This document shows, in pieces, positions 7,670 through 16,822 of a stretch of DNA of 64,000 nucleotides (position 1 is its first letter; each line of letters opens with the position of its first letter). Source of the stretch: Balneola sp. (lineage in GTDB: Bacteria; Bacteroidota; Rhodothermia; Balneolales; Balneolaceae). The position numbers were made by a program, and so were the translations under genes. The DNA lies in the NCBI GenBank assembly GCA_003712055.1, contig RHLJ01000002.1:480550-544549 (forward strand). The letters are read 5' to 3'. A model generated the notes under the pieces. The model worked only from the letters and a program-made list of their open reading frames with translations, made no database searches and was not told where the DNA came from.

Positions 7670-10306
7670 ATGAATTTAAATAAATTCACTCTCAAAGCTC
7701 AGGAGACCATCCAAAAGGCGTTGGAACTAGCCCAGTCTTCAAACAACCAGGCATTGGAACCAGCTCACGTTTTAAAAGCATTTCTGATAGATGCAGATAA
7801 TATCGTAATCACATTGATTAACAAGCTAGGAGCCAGCTTAAAAGTAGTAGAAGTAAGTACAGATGCTTCCCTTCAAAAGCTTCCAAAAGTACAGGGTGCT
7901 TCTGTATCTGGTCAATATCTTTCTCCATTAGCCAAAGAAGCATTTGATTTAGCACAAAAAGAGTCGACGGCACTAGGCGATGAGTATATCAGTTCTGAAC
8001 ATGTGTTATTAGGTTTGGTCCAGACCAAAGGAGAGATCGCCGATGTCTTAAATGACCAAGGTGTTACTAAAGATAATATTCTTAAGGTGCTCAATGATGT
8101 TCGAGGAGGCCAAACAGTGGACGACCCCAATGCGGAAAGCCGCTATGGAGCGCTTAAAAGATATGCCAGGGATTTAAACGAATTAGCGGAGAAAAATAAA
8201 CTGGACCCCGTAATTGGTCGGGATCAGGAAATTCGAAGGGTAATGCAAATCCTTACCCGCCGCACCAAGAACAATCCTGTACTTATTGGTGAGCCAGGAG
8301 TGGGTAAAACTGCTATTGCCGAAGGTATGGCACTTCGGATTGTAAGAGGAGATGTTCCCGAAGGGCTTAAGTCAAAACGCATTGTGGCTCTAGATATGGG
8401 AGCTTTGGTTGCCGGGACTAAATTCAGAGGTGAGTTTGAAGAACGATTAAAGGCAGTAGTGAAAGAGGTAACAGAATCTGACGGAGAATTAATTCTCTTT
8501 ATTGATGAAATCCATACACTGGTTGGAGCAGGTTCAGCAGAAGGTTCCATGGATGCAGCCAATATTTTGAAGCCAGCACTTGCAAGAGGAGAGATGCATG
8601 CAATTGGTGCCACAACCCTTGATGAATACCGGAAATACATCGAAAAAGACAAAGCACTTGAGCGAAGATTACAGACGGTATTAGTTGGTGAGCCTTCGGT
8701 TGAGGATACGGTATCTATCCTTCGTGGATTACAAGAACGATATGAGGTACACCATGGGGTAAGAATTACCGATGCAGCCATTATAGCTGCTGCCGAGCTT
8801 TCTCACCGTTATATCTCAGATCGCTTCCTTCCAGATAAAGCCATCGACCTAATTGATGAGGCGGCTTCGAGGTTACGATTGCAAATAGATTCTCTTCCAG
8901 AGGAGTTAGACGGCATTGAACGCCAAATCCGCCAATTAGAAATTGAAAGAGAGGCACTTAAGCGAGAAAAAGATCAATCCAAGATTAAAGGGATTGAGAA
9001 AGAACTGGCTAATCTTGAAGAAGAGCGCAACAGTATGCGTGTGCAATGGGAGCAGGAACGTGATCTCATTCAAAAAGCGCGTGAACTTAAACAAGCCATA
9101 GAAACCACAAGAAATGAAGCTGATAAAGCGGAGCGTTCGGGGGACTATGAAAAAGTAGCAGAACTTCGTTATGGTACCATCACCCGATTAGAAAAAGATC
9201 TGGAAGCAGCAAAGGTTCAGTTGGATGAAATGCAGGAGCGAAAAGCATTGCTCAAAGAAGAAGTGGACGGGGAAGATATTGCTGATATTGTAGCTCGTTG
9301 GACAGGTATCCCAGTGAAGCGTATGCTTGAAAGCGAACGCCAGAAGTTATTGCTACTTGAGGAAGAGCTTCACAAAAGAGTAATTGGTCAGGATAAAGGA
9401 ATTGAAGCGGTAGCTAATGCAGTTCGTCGATCAAGGGCAGGATTACAAGACGAAGGCCGGCCTATTGGCTCTTTCTTTTTCCTTGGTTCAACAGGGGTAG
9501 GAAAAACCGAATTGGCGCGATCACTTGCTGAGTTTTTATTCAATGATGCAAATGCAATGATTCGAATTGATATGAGCGAGTACATGGAAAAACATAGTGT
9601 AAGCCGATTAATTGGACCTCCTCCGGGATATGTGGGCTATGATGAAGGCGGGCAGCTTACCGAAGCGGCTCGCAGACATCCTTACTCAGTGATTTTGTTA
9701 GACGAAATCGAAAAAGCACATCCTGATGTATTTAATATCCTGCTTCAGGTTTTGGATGAAGGAAGGCTGACCGATAACAAAGGGGTAACTGTCGATTTCA
9801 AGAATACCATCATCATTATGACTTCCAACATCGGCTCTCATTTAATTGTGAATGAAATGGAGAAGAGCAAAGGTGAGCTTAGTGACGAACAATACGAGAA
9901 GCTTCAGCAGCAATTAATTGACCAGTTAAAGTTGACCATTCGACCGGAATTCCTGAACAGGGTAGATGACATTATTGTATTCCATCCATTAGGAAAGGAA
10001 CATATTCGTCAGATTGTAGATATCCAGTTGAAACGAGTTCATCAGTTACTGGAGAAGAATAAGGTCAAACTCACAATCCCAGACTCAGTGAAGGATTGGC
10101 TAGCTACCCGGGGATATGATCCGGTATATGGAGCACGTCCTTTGAAAAGAGTAATTCAACAGCATATCACCAATACCCTTGCTACTCAGCTGATTATGAA
10201 AGACTCTGATGCTCCTATCAAGTATGAAGCAGCTCTAAACAAATCCGGAGAAGAGATCGCTTTTGCTGAAGTTGTAAGTGATGTAGAAGAGTGGGTGGAG
10301 GAATAA
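7670..10306 (+). CDS. clpB: ATP-dependent disaggregase ClpB
   Basis: The 878-residue Hsp100 chaperone that extracts proteins from aggregates together with DnaK. Domains in order are the Clp N-domain repeats (about 1-145), AAA+ domain 1 with Walker [10 protein letters not shown] (near 206) and Walker [10 protein letters not shown], the coiled-coil middle domain (about 410-530; [19 protein letters not shown] and so on), AAA+ domain 2 with Walker [10 protein letters not shown] (near 606) and [13 protein letters not shown], and the C-terminal D2-small domain with [12 protein letters not shown]. Presence of the M domain separates it from ClpA/ClpC. Length and order are canonical. The downstream restriction gene begins only 37 bases later and could receive read-through. 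Confidence 0.97.
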   Translation: MNLNKFTLKAQETIQKALELAQSSNNQALEPAHVLKAFLIDADNIVITLINKLGASLKVVEVSTDASLQKLPKVQGASVSGQYLSPLAKEAFDLAQKESTALGDEYISSEHVLLGLVQTKGEIADVLNDQGVTKDNILKVLNDVRGGQTVDDPNAESRYGALKRYARDLNELAEKNKLDPVIGRDQEIRRVMQILTRRTKNNPVLIGEPGVGKTAIAEGMALRIVRGDVPEGLKSKRIVALDMGALVAGTKFRGEFEERLKAVVKEVTESDGELILFIDEIHTLVGAGSAEGSMDAANILKPALARGEMHAIGATTLDEYRKYIEKDKALERRLQTVLVGEPSVEDTVSILRGLQERYEVHHGVRITDAAIIAAAELSHRYISDRFLPDKAIDLIDEAASRLRLQIDSLPEELDGIERQIRQLEIEREALKREKDQSKIKGIEKELANLEEERNSMRVQWEQERDLIQKARELKQAIETTRNEADKAERSGDYEKVAELRYGTITRLEKDLEAAKVQLDEMQERKALLKEEVDGEDIADIVARWTGIPVKRMLESERQKLLLLEEELHKRVIGQDKGIEAVANAVRRSRAGLQDEGRPIGSFFFLGSTGVGKTELARSLAEFLFNDANAMIRIDMSEYMEKHSVSRLIGPPPGYVGYDEGGQLTEAARRHPYSVILLDEIEKAHPDVFNILLQVLDEGRLTDNKGVTVDFKNTIIIMTSNIGSHLIVNEMEKSKGELSDEQYEKLQQQLIDQLKLTIRPEFLNRVDDIIVFHPLGKEHIRQIVDIQLKRVHQLLEKNKVKLTIPDSVKDWLATRGYDPVYGARPLKRVIQQHITNTLATQLIMKDSDAPIKYEAALNKSGEEIAFAEVVSDVEEWVEE

Positions 10307-10343
10307 TTTAAGGTATTAATATTCTAATGTCTTAAGTTAGGGT

Positions 10344-11048
10344 ATGGATAAGCAAAAGTTAATTGATGAGATAGTTCAATATTTTGATGAAAATATTGCT
10401 CAAGTGCATCAAGAGAATTTGATTAATAAACACGCAAAATTATCTAGTTATCAGATCAATCCAATACTGGTTAAGTACCTTTCGCAACTTATAGAGAGTG
10501 GGATTACTGAAGAGGGAATTGCTAAAGCTCTTTTTTACCCAAGGGCTTTGGGTACTTCAATAACTGGCTCATTTGGAAGTAAATTTCAAAAAATGCTTGT
10601 TGATTTAGGGCTTGTTAAAGGATCACTAATCCCAGGGATGGACATAGAATATCAGGATAAGCTAGATGGTAGAGATAAATATTGTCAGTTAAAATCTGGA
10701 CCAAATACTATCAATTCCAAAGATGTTGATCCAATGCTGAGCGAATTTGATAAGGTCGCAAATTTGGCTAGAGCAAATAGTTCGAAAGATTTTAGCAATA
10801 ATGATCTTGTTGTTGGAATAATGTACGGTGACAAAGATCAATTAAGTGCTCATTATTTGCGTATAGATGAAAGATACCCAGTCATTATTGGACAGGAGTT
10901 TTGGGAAAGAATTACAGGATATCCATCTTTTTATGGTGAGCTTATTTCATCAATTGATGATTTAATTGACAGTATGCCTTTCAGTGATTCATTTCAAAGC
11001 GCCTATCATAAGCTTGTATCCGAAATTCGAGCAGCAAACCTAATTTAA
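10344..11048 (+). CDS. PmeII-family type II restriction endonuclease
   Basis: A 234-residue protein resembling the PmeII family of type II restriction enzymes, which cut the DNA site methylated by the partner methyltransferase. Supporting stretches are SYQINPILVKYLSQ, KALFYPRALGTSITGSFG, GMDIEYQDKLDGRDKYCQLKSGPNTIN and VVGIMYG. The latter holds a PD-(D/E)xK-like core: Asp100, then Gln115-x-Lys117. Its 3' end overlaps the methyltransferase 3' end by four bases in convergent orientation. The gene is AT-richer than clpB before it, in line with acquisition as part of a mobile restriction block. The family call is from recalled similarity; the recognition site cannot be read off. Confidence 0.78.
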   Translation: MDKQKLIDEIVQYFDENIAQVHQENLINKHAKLSSYQINPILVKYLSQLIESGITEEGIAKALFYPRALGTSITGSFGSKFQKMLVDLGLVKGSLIPGMDIEYQDKLDGRDKYCQLKSGPNTINSKDVDPMLSEFDKVANLARANSSKDFSNNDLVVGIMYGDKDQLSAHYLRIDERYPVIIGQEFWERITGYPSFYGELISSIDDLIDSMPFSDSFQSAYHKLVSEIRAANLI

Positions 11049-12325
11049 AGTGAAAGAGTTGCTTGTCTAGAGTTAAAAACCTGTTCGCTAAAACGATACG
11101 TTTCGTATGTTCTATTAAGAAACTCAATGATTGAATACCCAAGTTCCCTTCCTAGATTTACAGGGACAGCATTCCCAATCTGCTTATACTGATTTGTTAC
11201 TGATCCAGCAAATTTCCAGTTGTCAGGAAATGTTTGGATCCTTGCATATTCTCTAACAGTAAAAGGGCGGGTTTCTTCAGGATGACAGCGTTCTGTTTGT
11301 TTTTGAGCAGGGCTACAAGTAAGAGTCAAACTTGGTTCGCTCCAGCTAATTCTTCTTGCCATTCCTGTTTTCCCTCCTCCAAGATAAAAGCTCTTTTGCA
11401 TGTATTCCTTCTGTAAATCAATTGGAAGGTCTCGCCAATATCCCCCGGGAGGGACAAGATCTAATATTTCTTTTTTCCTTTGAGGGTATGAAGAGCCTTC
11501 TGAACTTGGGACATCAGTATCAAAAAGTTCTCCCTTTTTTAATGCATCTCTTAGTGTATATATTTTTTTATAGGGTTTTGGGTAATTAAAATCTATTTCA
11601 ATGTCTTTTCTAATACCTACCAATATTAACCGTTCTCTTTTCTGAGGAACGTTATAAAATATGGCTTTTAATATTCTAGGATTTAATGGCTTATACCCAA
11701 TCTCATCAAGTACAGATTTCATTCCTTCTAATGTATTTCCTCCATCGTGATTCAAAAGGCCGCGGACATTTTCTGCAACACAAAGAATTGGTTGCGTTTC
11801 GTCAACAACTCTAGCAAACTCATAGAATAAGGTGCCTCTAGCGTCCTCGAACCCTAATTTTTTTCCAGCATAACTGAATGCCTGACAAGGAAATCCACCA
11901 GTTACAACATCAACTTTTCCTCTGTAAGACTTGAAAGATACATTTTTAATATCGTCTTCAATTACATGCCAGTTTGGTCTATTGATTCGTAATGTCTCTG
12001 CTGCCCAATGATCAACTTCATTTAGTGCAGCACAATTCAGTCCAGCTTTTTCTAAACCCAAAGCTAAACCGCCTGCTCCAGCAAATAACTCTAAAACTGA
12101 GTATTGATTATCAGGTTCTTTTTTATTCCCATTTTCATGGTTATTAAATAGGAAGTCTAGTTCATCAAATATTTTTAACTGTTCTTTTTTGTAGACTCTA
12201 TAGTTGCTCATTGGCTCTCTTACAGCAACTAATTTTCCATTATTATCCCATCTTCTAAGAGTTTCTTTGCTTTTACCAAGCAAGTCTGCAACTTCCGAAA
12301 TAGTATAGTAATCTTTCATAACCAT
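11045..12325 (-). CDS. DNA cytosine-5 methyltransferase with N-terminal MerR-like HTH
   Basis: A 426-residue modification enzyme. Residues about 5-55 form a MerR/excisionase-type winged helix (YTISEVADLLGKSKETLRRW, then NYRVYKKEQL), and 75-410 hold the C5-methyltransferase motifs: I LELFAGAGGLALG (SAM binding), IV GGFPCQAFS with catalytic Cys147, VI AENVRGL, VIII QKRERLILVG and X QIGNAVPVNLG. The variable target-recognition region lies between VIII and X. It protects host sites from the adjacent endonuclease. The fused HTH suggests autoregulation, and an inverted repeat spans its start codon (12318-12350). An alternative start is the second ATG at 12319. It is divergent from vsr and convergent with the endonuclease. 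Confidence 0.95.
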   Translation of the reverse strand: MVMKDYYTISEVADLLGKSKETLRRWDNNGKLVAVREPMSNYRVYKKEQLKIFDELDFLFNNHENGNKKEPDNQYSVLELFAGAGGLALGLEKAGLNCAALNEVDHWAAETLRINRPNWHVIEDDIKNVSFKSYRGKVDVVTGGFPCQAFSYAGKKLGFEDARGTLFYEFARVVDETQPILCVAENVRGLLNHDGGNTLEGMKSVLDEIGYKPLNPRILKAIFYNVPQKRERLILVGIRKDIEIDFNYPKPYKKIYTLRDALKKGELFDTDVPSSEGSSYPQRKKEILDLVPPGGYWRDLPIDLQKEYMQKSFYLGGGKTGMARRISWSEPSLTLTCSPAQKQTERCHPEETRPFTVREYARIQTFPDNWKFAGSVTNQYKQIGNAVPVNLGRELGYSIIEFLNRTYETYRFSEQVFNSRQATLSL

Positions 12326-12350
12326 GTGTAATGTTTAATAACGTGGTTAT
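12318..12350. promoter_or_regulatory. Candidate operator overlapping the methyltransferase start codon
   Basis: Inverted repeat ATAACCATG (12318-12326) and CGTGGTTAT (12342-12350), eight of nine positions paired, with a 15-base spacer. It covers the ATG of the HTH-methyltransferase and lies in the 60-base divergent interval with vsr; a TATAAT-like box (12348-12353) abuts it. The inferred role is binding by the HTH domain of the methyltransferase itself to set its own level. Confidence 0.5.
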
Positions 12351-12385
12351 AATATGTATTAAATATGTAAAGCTCAATACAGGAA

Positions 12386-12853
12386 ATGTCAATTAAGTAT
12401 CAAGAAGAACCTATTAAAGTTCCTAGATTTGAAGAATCAAGTGGGTTTTATACAACTGAAGATAGAAGCAGGCTTATGTCAAAAATAAAACGAAAGAACA
12501 CTAAGCCTGAAATTATTCTCCGGAAGTCTCTTTATGAGCTTGGGTTTAGGTATCGTATTGATTTCAAAGGCTTACCTGGGAGACCAGATATCTCTAACAA
12601 ATCCAAAAAAATTGCAATTTTTATCGATGGCGAGTTCTGGCATGGATATAATTGGGAAGAAAAGAAAAAGTCAATCAAGTCAAATAGAGAATTTTGGATT
12701 CCAAAGATTGAAAGAAATATGCAGAGAGATAGGGAAAACAATAGACAACTAAAAGAAATGGATTATCATGTTCTTCGTTTTTGGGAACATGAAATAAAGA
12801 AACACTTAGACATTTGTGTAGAGGAAGTTTTTCAGTATTTGAGATCAGGTTAA
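12386..12853 (+). CDS. vsr: Very short patch repair endonuclease Vsr
   Basis: A 155-residue nickase that corrects T:G mismatches arising by deamination of 5-methylcytosine, and so belongs with the adjacent C5 methyltransferase. The fold signatures are RSRLMSKIKRKNTKPE (N-terminal), LGFRYRIDFKGLPGRPDI with the catalytic Asp68, FIDGEFWHGYNW, and VLRFWEHEI. In E. coli Vsr a structural zinc is bound by Cys in GCFWH; here that position is Glu83, so the zinc site is probably absent, as in a subset of the family. It is divergent from the methyltransferase across a 60-base promoter interval. The R, M and V genes together form one accessory block. Confidence 0.9.
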   Translation: MSIKYQEEPIKVPRFEESSGFYTTEDRSRLMSKIKRKNTKPEIILRKSLYELGFRYRIDFKGLPGRPDISNKSKKIAIFIDGEFWHGYNWEEKKKSIKSNREFWIPKIERNMQRDRENNRQLKEMDYHVLRFWEHEIKKHLDICVEEVFQYLRSG

Positions 12854-12855
12854 AT

Positions 12856-13353
12856 CTAGTTTTTTCTTTCCAACCTCATCACCATACACTCATCCTCACC
12901 AAAAGTGCGGTATTCCACAAACTTGAAGCCAAGGCGTTTATAGAACCTTATTGCATCTGTATTGGTAATTAAAGGATCGATGATAATTGCGGTTACCTTA
13001 GGGTTAGAGAAGCAATGATCGAATGCAAGGTTCATCATTTGAGCGCCATAACCTTTTCCCAAATCATCGGCTTCGCCTATCCAGATATCTATAGCACGAA
13101 GGTCCTGCTCTACTTCTCCCCAGTAATGAGTTTCTTCATTTGCAGGATCAATGATTTGAACCATTCCAATAGGGTGATCTCCCAACATGGCTATGAATAA
13201 TTCTACATAGGGAGAATCTTTGGCTATTTCTTCTTCCCACTCCCATTCATCATCCTCTCCGGAAGCAGCAATTACATGAGGTTGTTCATCCCAATGTTGC
13301 AATATGGGAATGTCTTCAAGAGTAGCCGGGCGTAAAGTGATATCAGTCATCAA
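12856..13353 (-). CDS. GNAT-family N-acetyltransferase
   Basis: A 165-residue acetyltransferase using acetyl-CoA. The sequence follows the AAC(6')/IucB-like subgroup: LRPATLEDIPILQHWDEQPHV at the N-terminus, IDIWIGEADDLGKGYGAQMM containing the acetyl-CoA-binding GKGYG loop, and NTDAIRFYKRLGFKFVEYR. The substrate is not evident; aminoglycoside acetylation is possible but resistance should not be assumed. It overlaps the cyanophycinase-like gene upstream by 11 bases, so the two are probably co-transcribed. Confidence 0.85.
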   Translation of the reverse strand: MMTDITLRPATLEDIPILQHWDEQPHVIAASGEDDEWEWEEEIAKDSPYVELFIAMLGDHPIGMVQIIDPANEETHYWGEVEQDLRAIDIWIGEADDLGKGYGAQMMNLAFDHCFSNPKVTAIIIDPLITNTDAIRFYKRLGFKFVEYRTFGEDECMVMRLERKN

Positions 13354-14206
13354 TTACAGTGCGGTTTTCCATGTCATATTTATCACCTGATCGGAGGAAG
13401 TAGAAAAGCTCACTGCTAGGAGGAAGAGTCTTCTGAGAGCTTCCTTCTCTTGACCAGAAAGTCCCATCAAAAATGATGACGTAGCTATCACCAATTACTT
13501 CGAATTGGTTACCCTGAACTACTGCAGCTGTTCCTTCATCTACACTAATTCCCAATAACTCAGGGCGGTTTTTAAGAATATCAAACATATCGAAATGACG
13601 GTTTCGGGCAATTACATGTTGGTCAATAGCGATATTCTTTACAAAGCCAAATCCTTCTTCATGATCTCCCATCATAATCTGGTTGGTTCTGGTATCTCCT
13701 CTTGCTAAATAAGAGCCCTGAATAGTAGCACCTGCAGAAGACCCTCCGATTACTCCACCTCGTTCAAGAACTTCCCAAAAAGCTGCTTCCGTTTTAGTAC
13801 CAGCGTAGGCATCAACAAGCCTCCATTGGCGGCCACCTCCAAAAAATACACCTGCCGCTGTTTTAAGAGGCTCAATGAAAGCGTCTGTATCAGCTTCTTT
13901 CGGGTCACGAGTATGTAATACGATAACATTAGTTGCTCCAAAATTTCTTAAGGCCTGTGCTCCTCCCGAGTTTTGAGTGATGTTATCTGAACCTGATGCA
14001 GTTGGGATTACTACGATGGGAGCATCCAGTCCACCTGCTAATTCCATAAATTTTTCTATAACACTATCCGGCATACGCCCTCCACCAACTATAACCAGAG
14101 AACCGTTTTCCGGACCAGTTGTCACAGCTTTTTGTGCATCAACTGGAATAGATAGAAGAAGAAAAAGAATACAGAAGAGATAGAAAGATTTCATAAAGTG
14201 CATCAT
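13343..14206 (-). CDS. Secreted cyanophycinase-like S51 peptidase
   Basis: A 287-residue exported protein with a signal peptide (about residues 5-24, ending VDAQ) and a class-I glutamine-amidotransferase-like fold of the peptidase S51 family. Key stretches are SLVIVGGGRMPDSVI, IVVIPTASG, GVFFGGGRQWRLVDAY, and the nucleophile elbow GGVIGGSSAGATI with the catalytic Ser; DQHVIARNRHFDM and GISVDEGTAAVV supply further conserved residues. Cyanophycinases hydrolyse cyanophycin to Asp-Arg dipeptides; secreted versions in heterotrophs may act as dipeptidases. No cyanophycin synthetase gene is nearby. The start could also be the internal Met five codons in. Confidence 0.87.
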   Translation of the reverse strand: MMHFMKSFYLFCILFLLLSIPVDAQKAVTTGPENGSLVIVGGGRMPDSVIEKFMELAGGLDAPIVVIPTASGSDNITQNSGGAQALRNFGATNVIVLHTRDPKEADTDAFIEPLKTAAGVFFGGGRQWRLVDAYAGTKTEAAFWEVLERGGVIGGSSAGATIQGSYLARGDTRTNQIMMGDHEEGFGFVKNIAIDQHVIARNRHFDMFDILKNRPELLGISVDEGTAAVVQGNQFEVIGDSYVIIFDGTFWSREGSSQKTLPPSSELFYFLRSGDKYDMENRTVIDD

Positions 14207-14266
14207 TTAATTTGAGCACTAATGAAAAGGTTTATTTCGAGATTATAAAATCTTTCTTCGATTTAT

Positions 14267-14590
14267 TTATCTATTGCAGCTGGAGAAATGGTAATGGTTC
14301 TTCCCTTTTACAAAATCGAAGGTGTGATGATGGTGATCAAATAAAAGGTGTGAAGCATAAGGCTCTGCAAAAGCAGCTCCCGTTGCAAGAAGTAATACCA
14401 CGATTAACCCGGTAGTTCGCCTGCCTTTCTTTTTTGAGTTTTTTAGAATCCATGCCACCCAGGTAAGGATACCCACTATGACAATTTTAAACAGGCGTTG
14501 TTCCCAGCTTATCCATGGATTAAATCCACCAATGATCCATAGAAATAGAATAGCAGCGCCAACAAGGAAGATAGCTTTAGAGTTTTTCAT
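14267..14590 (-). CDS. Small predicted membrane protein
   Basis: A 107-residue protein of unknown function with about three hydrophobic segments (near 6-22, 35-48 and 62-77) separated by a basic KNSKKKGRR loop. The C-terminal tail is His-rich (LLFDHHHHTFDF, NHYHFSSC), which could bind metal. The N-terminal half resembles the following small membrane protein gene (both have a GILGGF/WIIGGF-like motif then a second helix), suggesting relatedness. No function is proposed. Confidence 0.6.
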   Translation of the reverse strand: MKNSKAIFLVGAAILFLWIIGGFNPWISWEQRLFKIVIVGILTWVAWILKNSKKKGRRTTGLIVVLLLATGAAFAEPYASHLLFDHHHHTFDFVKGKNHYHFSSCNR

Positions 14591-14626
14591 GACTAGAAAA
14601 TTTGTTGCAACACTCTAAGCACGAAT

Positions 14627-14664
14627 GGAAATAAAAAAGGTTTCGCTCGGTCAGGAACGAAACC
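14627..14664 (-). terminator. Rho-independent terminator of the small membrane protein gene
   Basis: On the minus strand a seven-base-pair stem GGTTTCG/CGAAACC with a 12-base loop is followed by TTTTTTATTT. Confidence 0.75.
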
Positions 14665-14688
14665 ATTAATTTACGATAGGTTTTCTAA

Positions 14689-14874
14689 CTAACTAATCTT
14701 GTTAAAGAGTGCTGTCTTTGCCTCTTTTAACACTAACAAGGCCGCAAAAATAAGTCCGGTAAGTACAGCTCTAATGGTCATTTCTGCCATAGAGATTCCG
14801 GATTCAAATCCTCCGAGTATTCCAAATAGAGTTATAGCAAGAACGATGGTGATGATGTATTTTGAAAATTCCAT
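14689..14874 (-). CDS. Small two-helix membrane protein (61 aa)
   Basis: I place the start at the ATG ending at 14874 (MEFSKYIITIV) rather than at the longer upstream reading, because an AAGAGGA ribosome site precedes it and the upstream extension looks non-coding. The protein has two hydrophobic helices (about 4-22 and 30-50) and a short basic C-terminus. Function is unknown. It ends 24 bases before a strong minus-strand terminator and appears monocistronic. Confidence 0.6.
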   Translation of the reverse strand: MEFSKYIITIVLAITLFGILGGFESGISMAEMTIRAVLTGLIFAALLVLKEAKTALFNKIS

Positions 14875-15002
14875 GATAATGATCCTCTTGTGATTTCTGA
14901 TGACCGACTGTATGACGAGAGGAATCCAAAAAAAGTGACAAACAAAATCGCTTTTTTGAACGATTTTACAAGTTCTTAACAAATATCCGCCAGGCTTAAC
15001 AA

Positions 15003-15971
15003 TTACTTTTCCTTTCTCCAGAAGGCTGCAAGAATGGAACCAGTAATATTTTGGATAATGCTGAATAAGGCAGGAGCCAATCCCATTGTTGCGATCTTCC
15101 CCATTTCAACTGCGATTCCTGAAGCCAGTCCCGAGTTTTGGAGACCAACTTCAAATGCAATGGTTCTGGCTGATTTTTTATCCATTCCAAGTAGTGTACT
15201 TAATCCATACCCCAATACATAACCAATTGAGTTATGAAGAAGAACAATACCAATTAATAGGAACCCAATAGAGAGTATCGAATCTCGTCCTGACGCTGTG
15301 ATAATTGCAATGATGAACGTGATGCCCGCCATTGAAAAAATGGGCATAATCTTTTCGAAGATTTTAAAACGCTCATATAAGAAATGATTGAAGATTAAGC
15401 CTCCTATGATGGGTAAGAGTACAATTTTAGTAATGCTCCAAAGCATGGCTAATGCATCAATGGGAACATAGCTACTGGCTAACAATTTCATGAGCAAAGG
15501 CGTGGAAAAAGGAGCTATAACCGTGGCACAGGCGGTAAGAGTAATGGAAAGGGCCAGGTTAGACTTGGAAATAAAGCTCATTACATTTGAAGCAAGTCCA
15601 CTAGGTGATGAACCTACTAATATTACTCCTGCAGCTATTTCAGCTGGAAGGTCGGCTACCAGTACTAAAAAGAAGCCAATAACAGGCATTATTGAGAATT
15701 GACAAAGTAAACCAACCAAAATAGCCCGAGGCATTTTAATTACTCCTGCAAAATCTTTGATACTCATGGTAGTACCCATACCAAACATGATTGCCATCAA
15801 TAGGGGAATAATAAGAGCGCTTAATTTGAAATCTCCCCAACTTGTAAAATGAGTGGGGAATATAAGCGCCCAAGCCACAGCGATGATTACCGAAGCGGTA
15901 AACGCGATATTTTTTACCTGGATTTTTTGGGTGTCTGCAGGATTCGACATGGCTAAATTATTGATCGCCAA
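15003..15971 (-). CDS. Bile acid:sodium symporter (BASS/SBF) family transporter
   Basis: A 322-residue inner-membrane protein with about nine to ten transmembrane helices. It belongs to the SBF family (Na+-coupled uptake of organic anions): MFGMGTTMSIKDFAGVI, GVILVGSSPSGLASNVMSFISKSNLALSITLT (the conserved crossover region with the Na+-site SSPSGLASN) and ARTIAFEVGLQNSGLASGIA are all characteristic. In bacteria, substrates include pantoate, pyruvate and other small acids; none is indicated here. It stands alone between a small membrane protein and the VOC gene group. Confidence 0.92.
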   Translation of the reverse strand: MAINNLAMSNPADTQKIQVKNIAFTASVIIAVAWALIFPTHFTSWGDFKLSALIIPLLMAIMFGMGTTMSIKDFAGVIKMPRAILVGLLCQFSIMPVIGFFLVLVADLPAEIAAGVILVGSSPSGLASNVMSFISKSNLALSITLTACATVIAPFSTPLLMKLLASSYVPIDALAMLWSITKIVLLPIIGGLIFNHFLYERFKIFEKIMPIFSMAGITFIIAIITASGRDSILSIGFLLIGIVLLHNSIGYVLGYGLSTLLGMDKKSARTIAFEVGLQNSGLASGIAVEMGKIATMGLAPALFSIIQNITGSILAAFWRKEK

Positions 15972-16019
15972 GTATAAGAATCCTAACTATATAAAGAAGG
16001 TGAAAGTTAGTTTATAAGA

Positions 16020-16448
16020 CTACCCCATAAGATTCAACGCATCATCAGTTCCCATCTTTTCATACTCTTCATCATTGGGTTCCCAGAGTTCTATCTTGTA
16101 TCCATTCGGATCCATGATCCATCCAAATTTTCCGTATTCGAAGGACTCCATTTCTCCAACTACTTCTACGCCTTCTTCTCTAAGAGTAGCCAGAAGCTCT
16201 TCAAGGTTTTCAACGCGGTAATTGATCATTGCATCTTTTGTGCTTGGATTGGTATAAGTAGTATCGCTTTTAAAAATACTCCAGGCAGTGAACCCCTTTT
16301 TTGATTCATCACCTCCGTGGCGCCATTCAAAGGTTCCTCCCCATTGTCCTGTTTTTATTCCAAGGTGTTTTAAATACCATTCATTTGTGGCCTTTGGGTC
16401 ATCTGCTTTCAGGAAGACTCCTCCGATTCCGGTTACTCTTCGTTTCAT
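16020..16448 (-). CDS. VOC-family protein 1 (glyoxalase/bleomycin-resistance fold)
   Basis: A 142-residue protein with a vicinal-oxygen-chelate fold: VTGIGGVFLKADDPKATNEWYLKHLGI at the start and a second half ending GWIMDPNGYKIELWEPND with the conserved Asp-Pro-x-Gly and metal-ligand Glu. It could be a metal-dependent lyase, isomerase or binding protein. It is the last of three VOC genes that overlap by four bases each (ATGA junctions), showing a translationally coupled operon. Confidence 0.85.
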   Translation of the reverse strand: MKRRVTGIGGVFLKADDPKATNEWYLKHLGIKTGQWGGTFEWRHGGDESKKGFTAWSIFKSDTTYTNPSTKDAMINYRVENLEELLATLREEGVEVVGEMESFEYGKFGWIMDPNGYKIELWEPNDEEYEKMGTDDALNLMG

Positions 16449-16822
16449 TGTGGTGTTGGTTTAGTGATTATTCCTAGTGTGTTGCCGGCAATGTCGTTAA
16501 ACCAGGCAAAGCGTTGCCCATTGGGTAGCGCAATAGGTGGGACTTTAGTCGTTCCCCCAGCATTTTCAATGCGTTCAAGAGCTTTTTCAATATCATCAAC
16601 CTGGATGTAGAACAACACATAGTGGTCAATTTCGGTAACTAATGAGGTGATGAATCCATTAATACTATCCTCATTCTTGGTATCAATGCTATCCATATTG
16701 TCTGCTTTTGCAATATTCCAGTCAAAACAAGCTTCATAAAAAGCAGAAGTTTCACTTTGGTTACTACAGCCAATCTCAAAAAAGGATATCGGATTAGTTC
16801 CAGTATTCATTTTCTTACTCAC
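16445..16822 (-). CDS. VOC-family protein 2
   Basis: A 125-residue VOC-fold protein: NPISFFEIGCSNQSETSAFYEACFDWNI and, at the end, IENAGGTTKVPPIALPNGQRFAWFNDIAGNTLGI, typical of the glyoxalase-like subgroup. Substrate unknown. It overlaps its neighbours on both sides by four bases and so is expressed with them. Confidence 0.83.
   Translation of the reverse strand: MSKKMNTGTNPISFFEIGCSNQSETSAFYEACFDWNIAKADNMDSIDTKNEDSINGFITSLVTEIDHYVLFYIQVDDIEKALERIENAGGTTKVPPIALPNGQRFAWFNDIAGNTLGIITKPTPQ

Noticed and set aside
12856..13353. Aminoglycoside-resistance acetyltransferase
   Set aside because: Only general AAC(6')-like similarity is visible; the substrate cannot be inferred.
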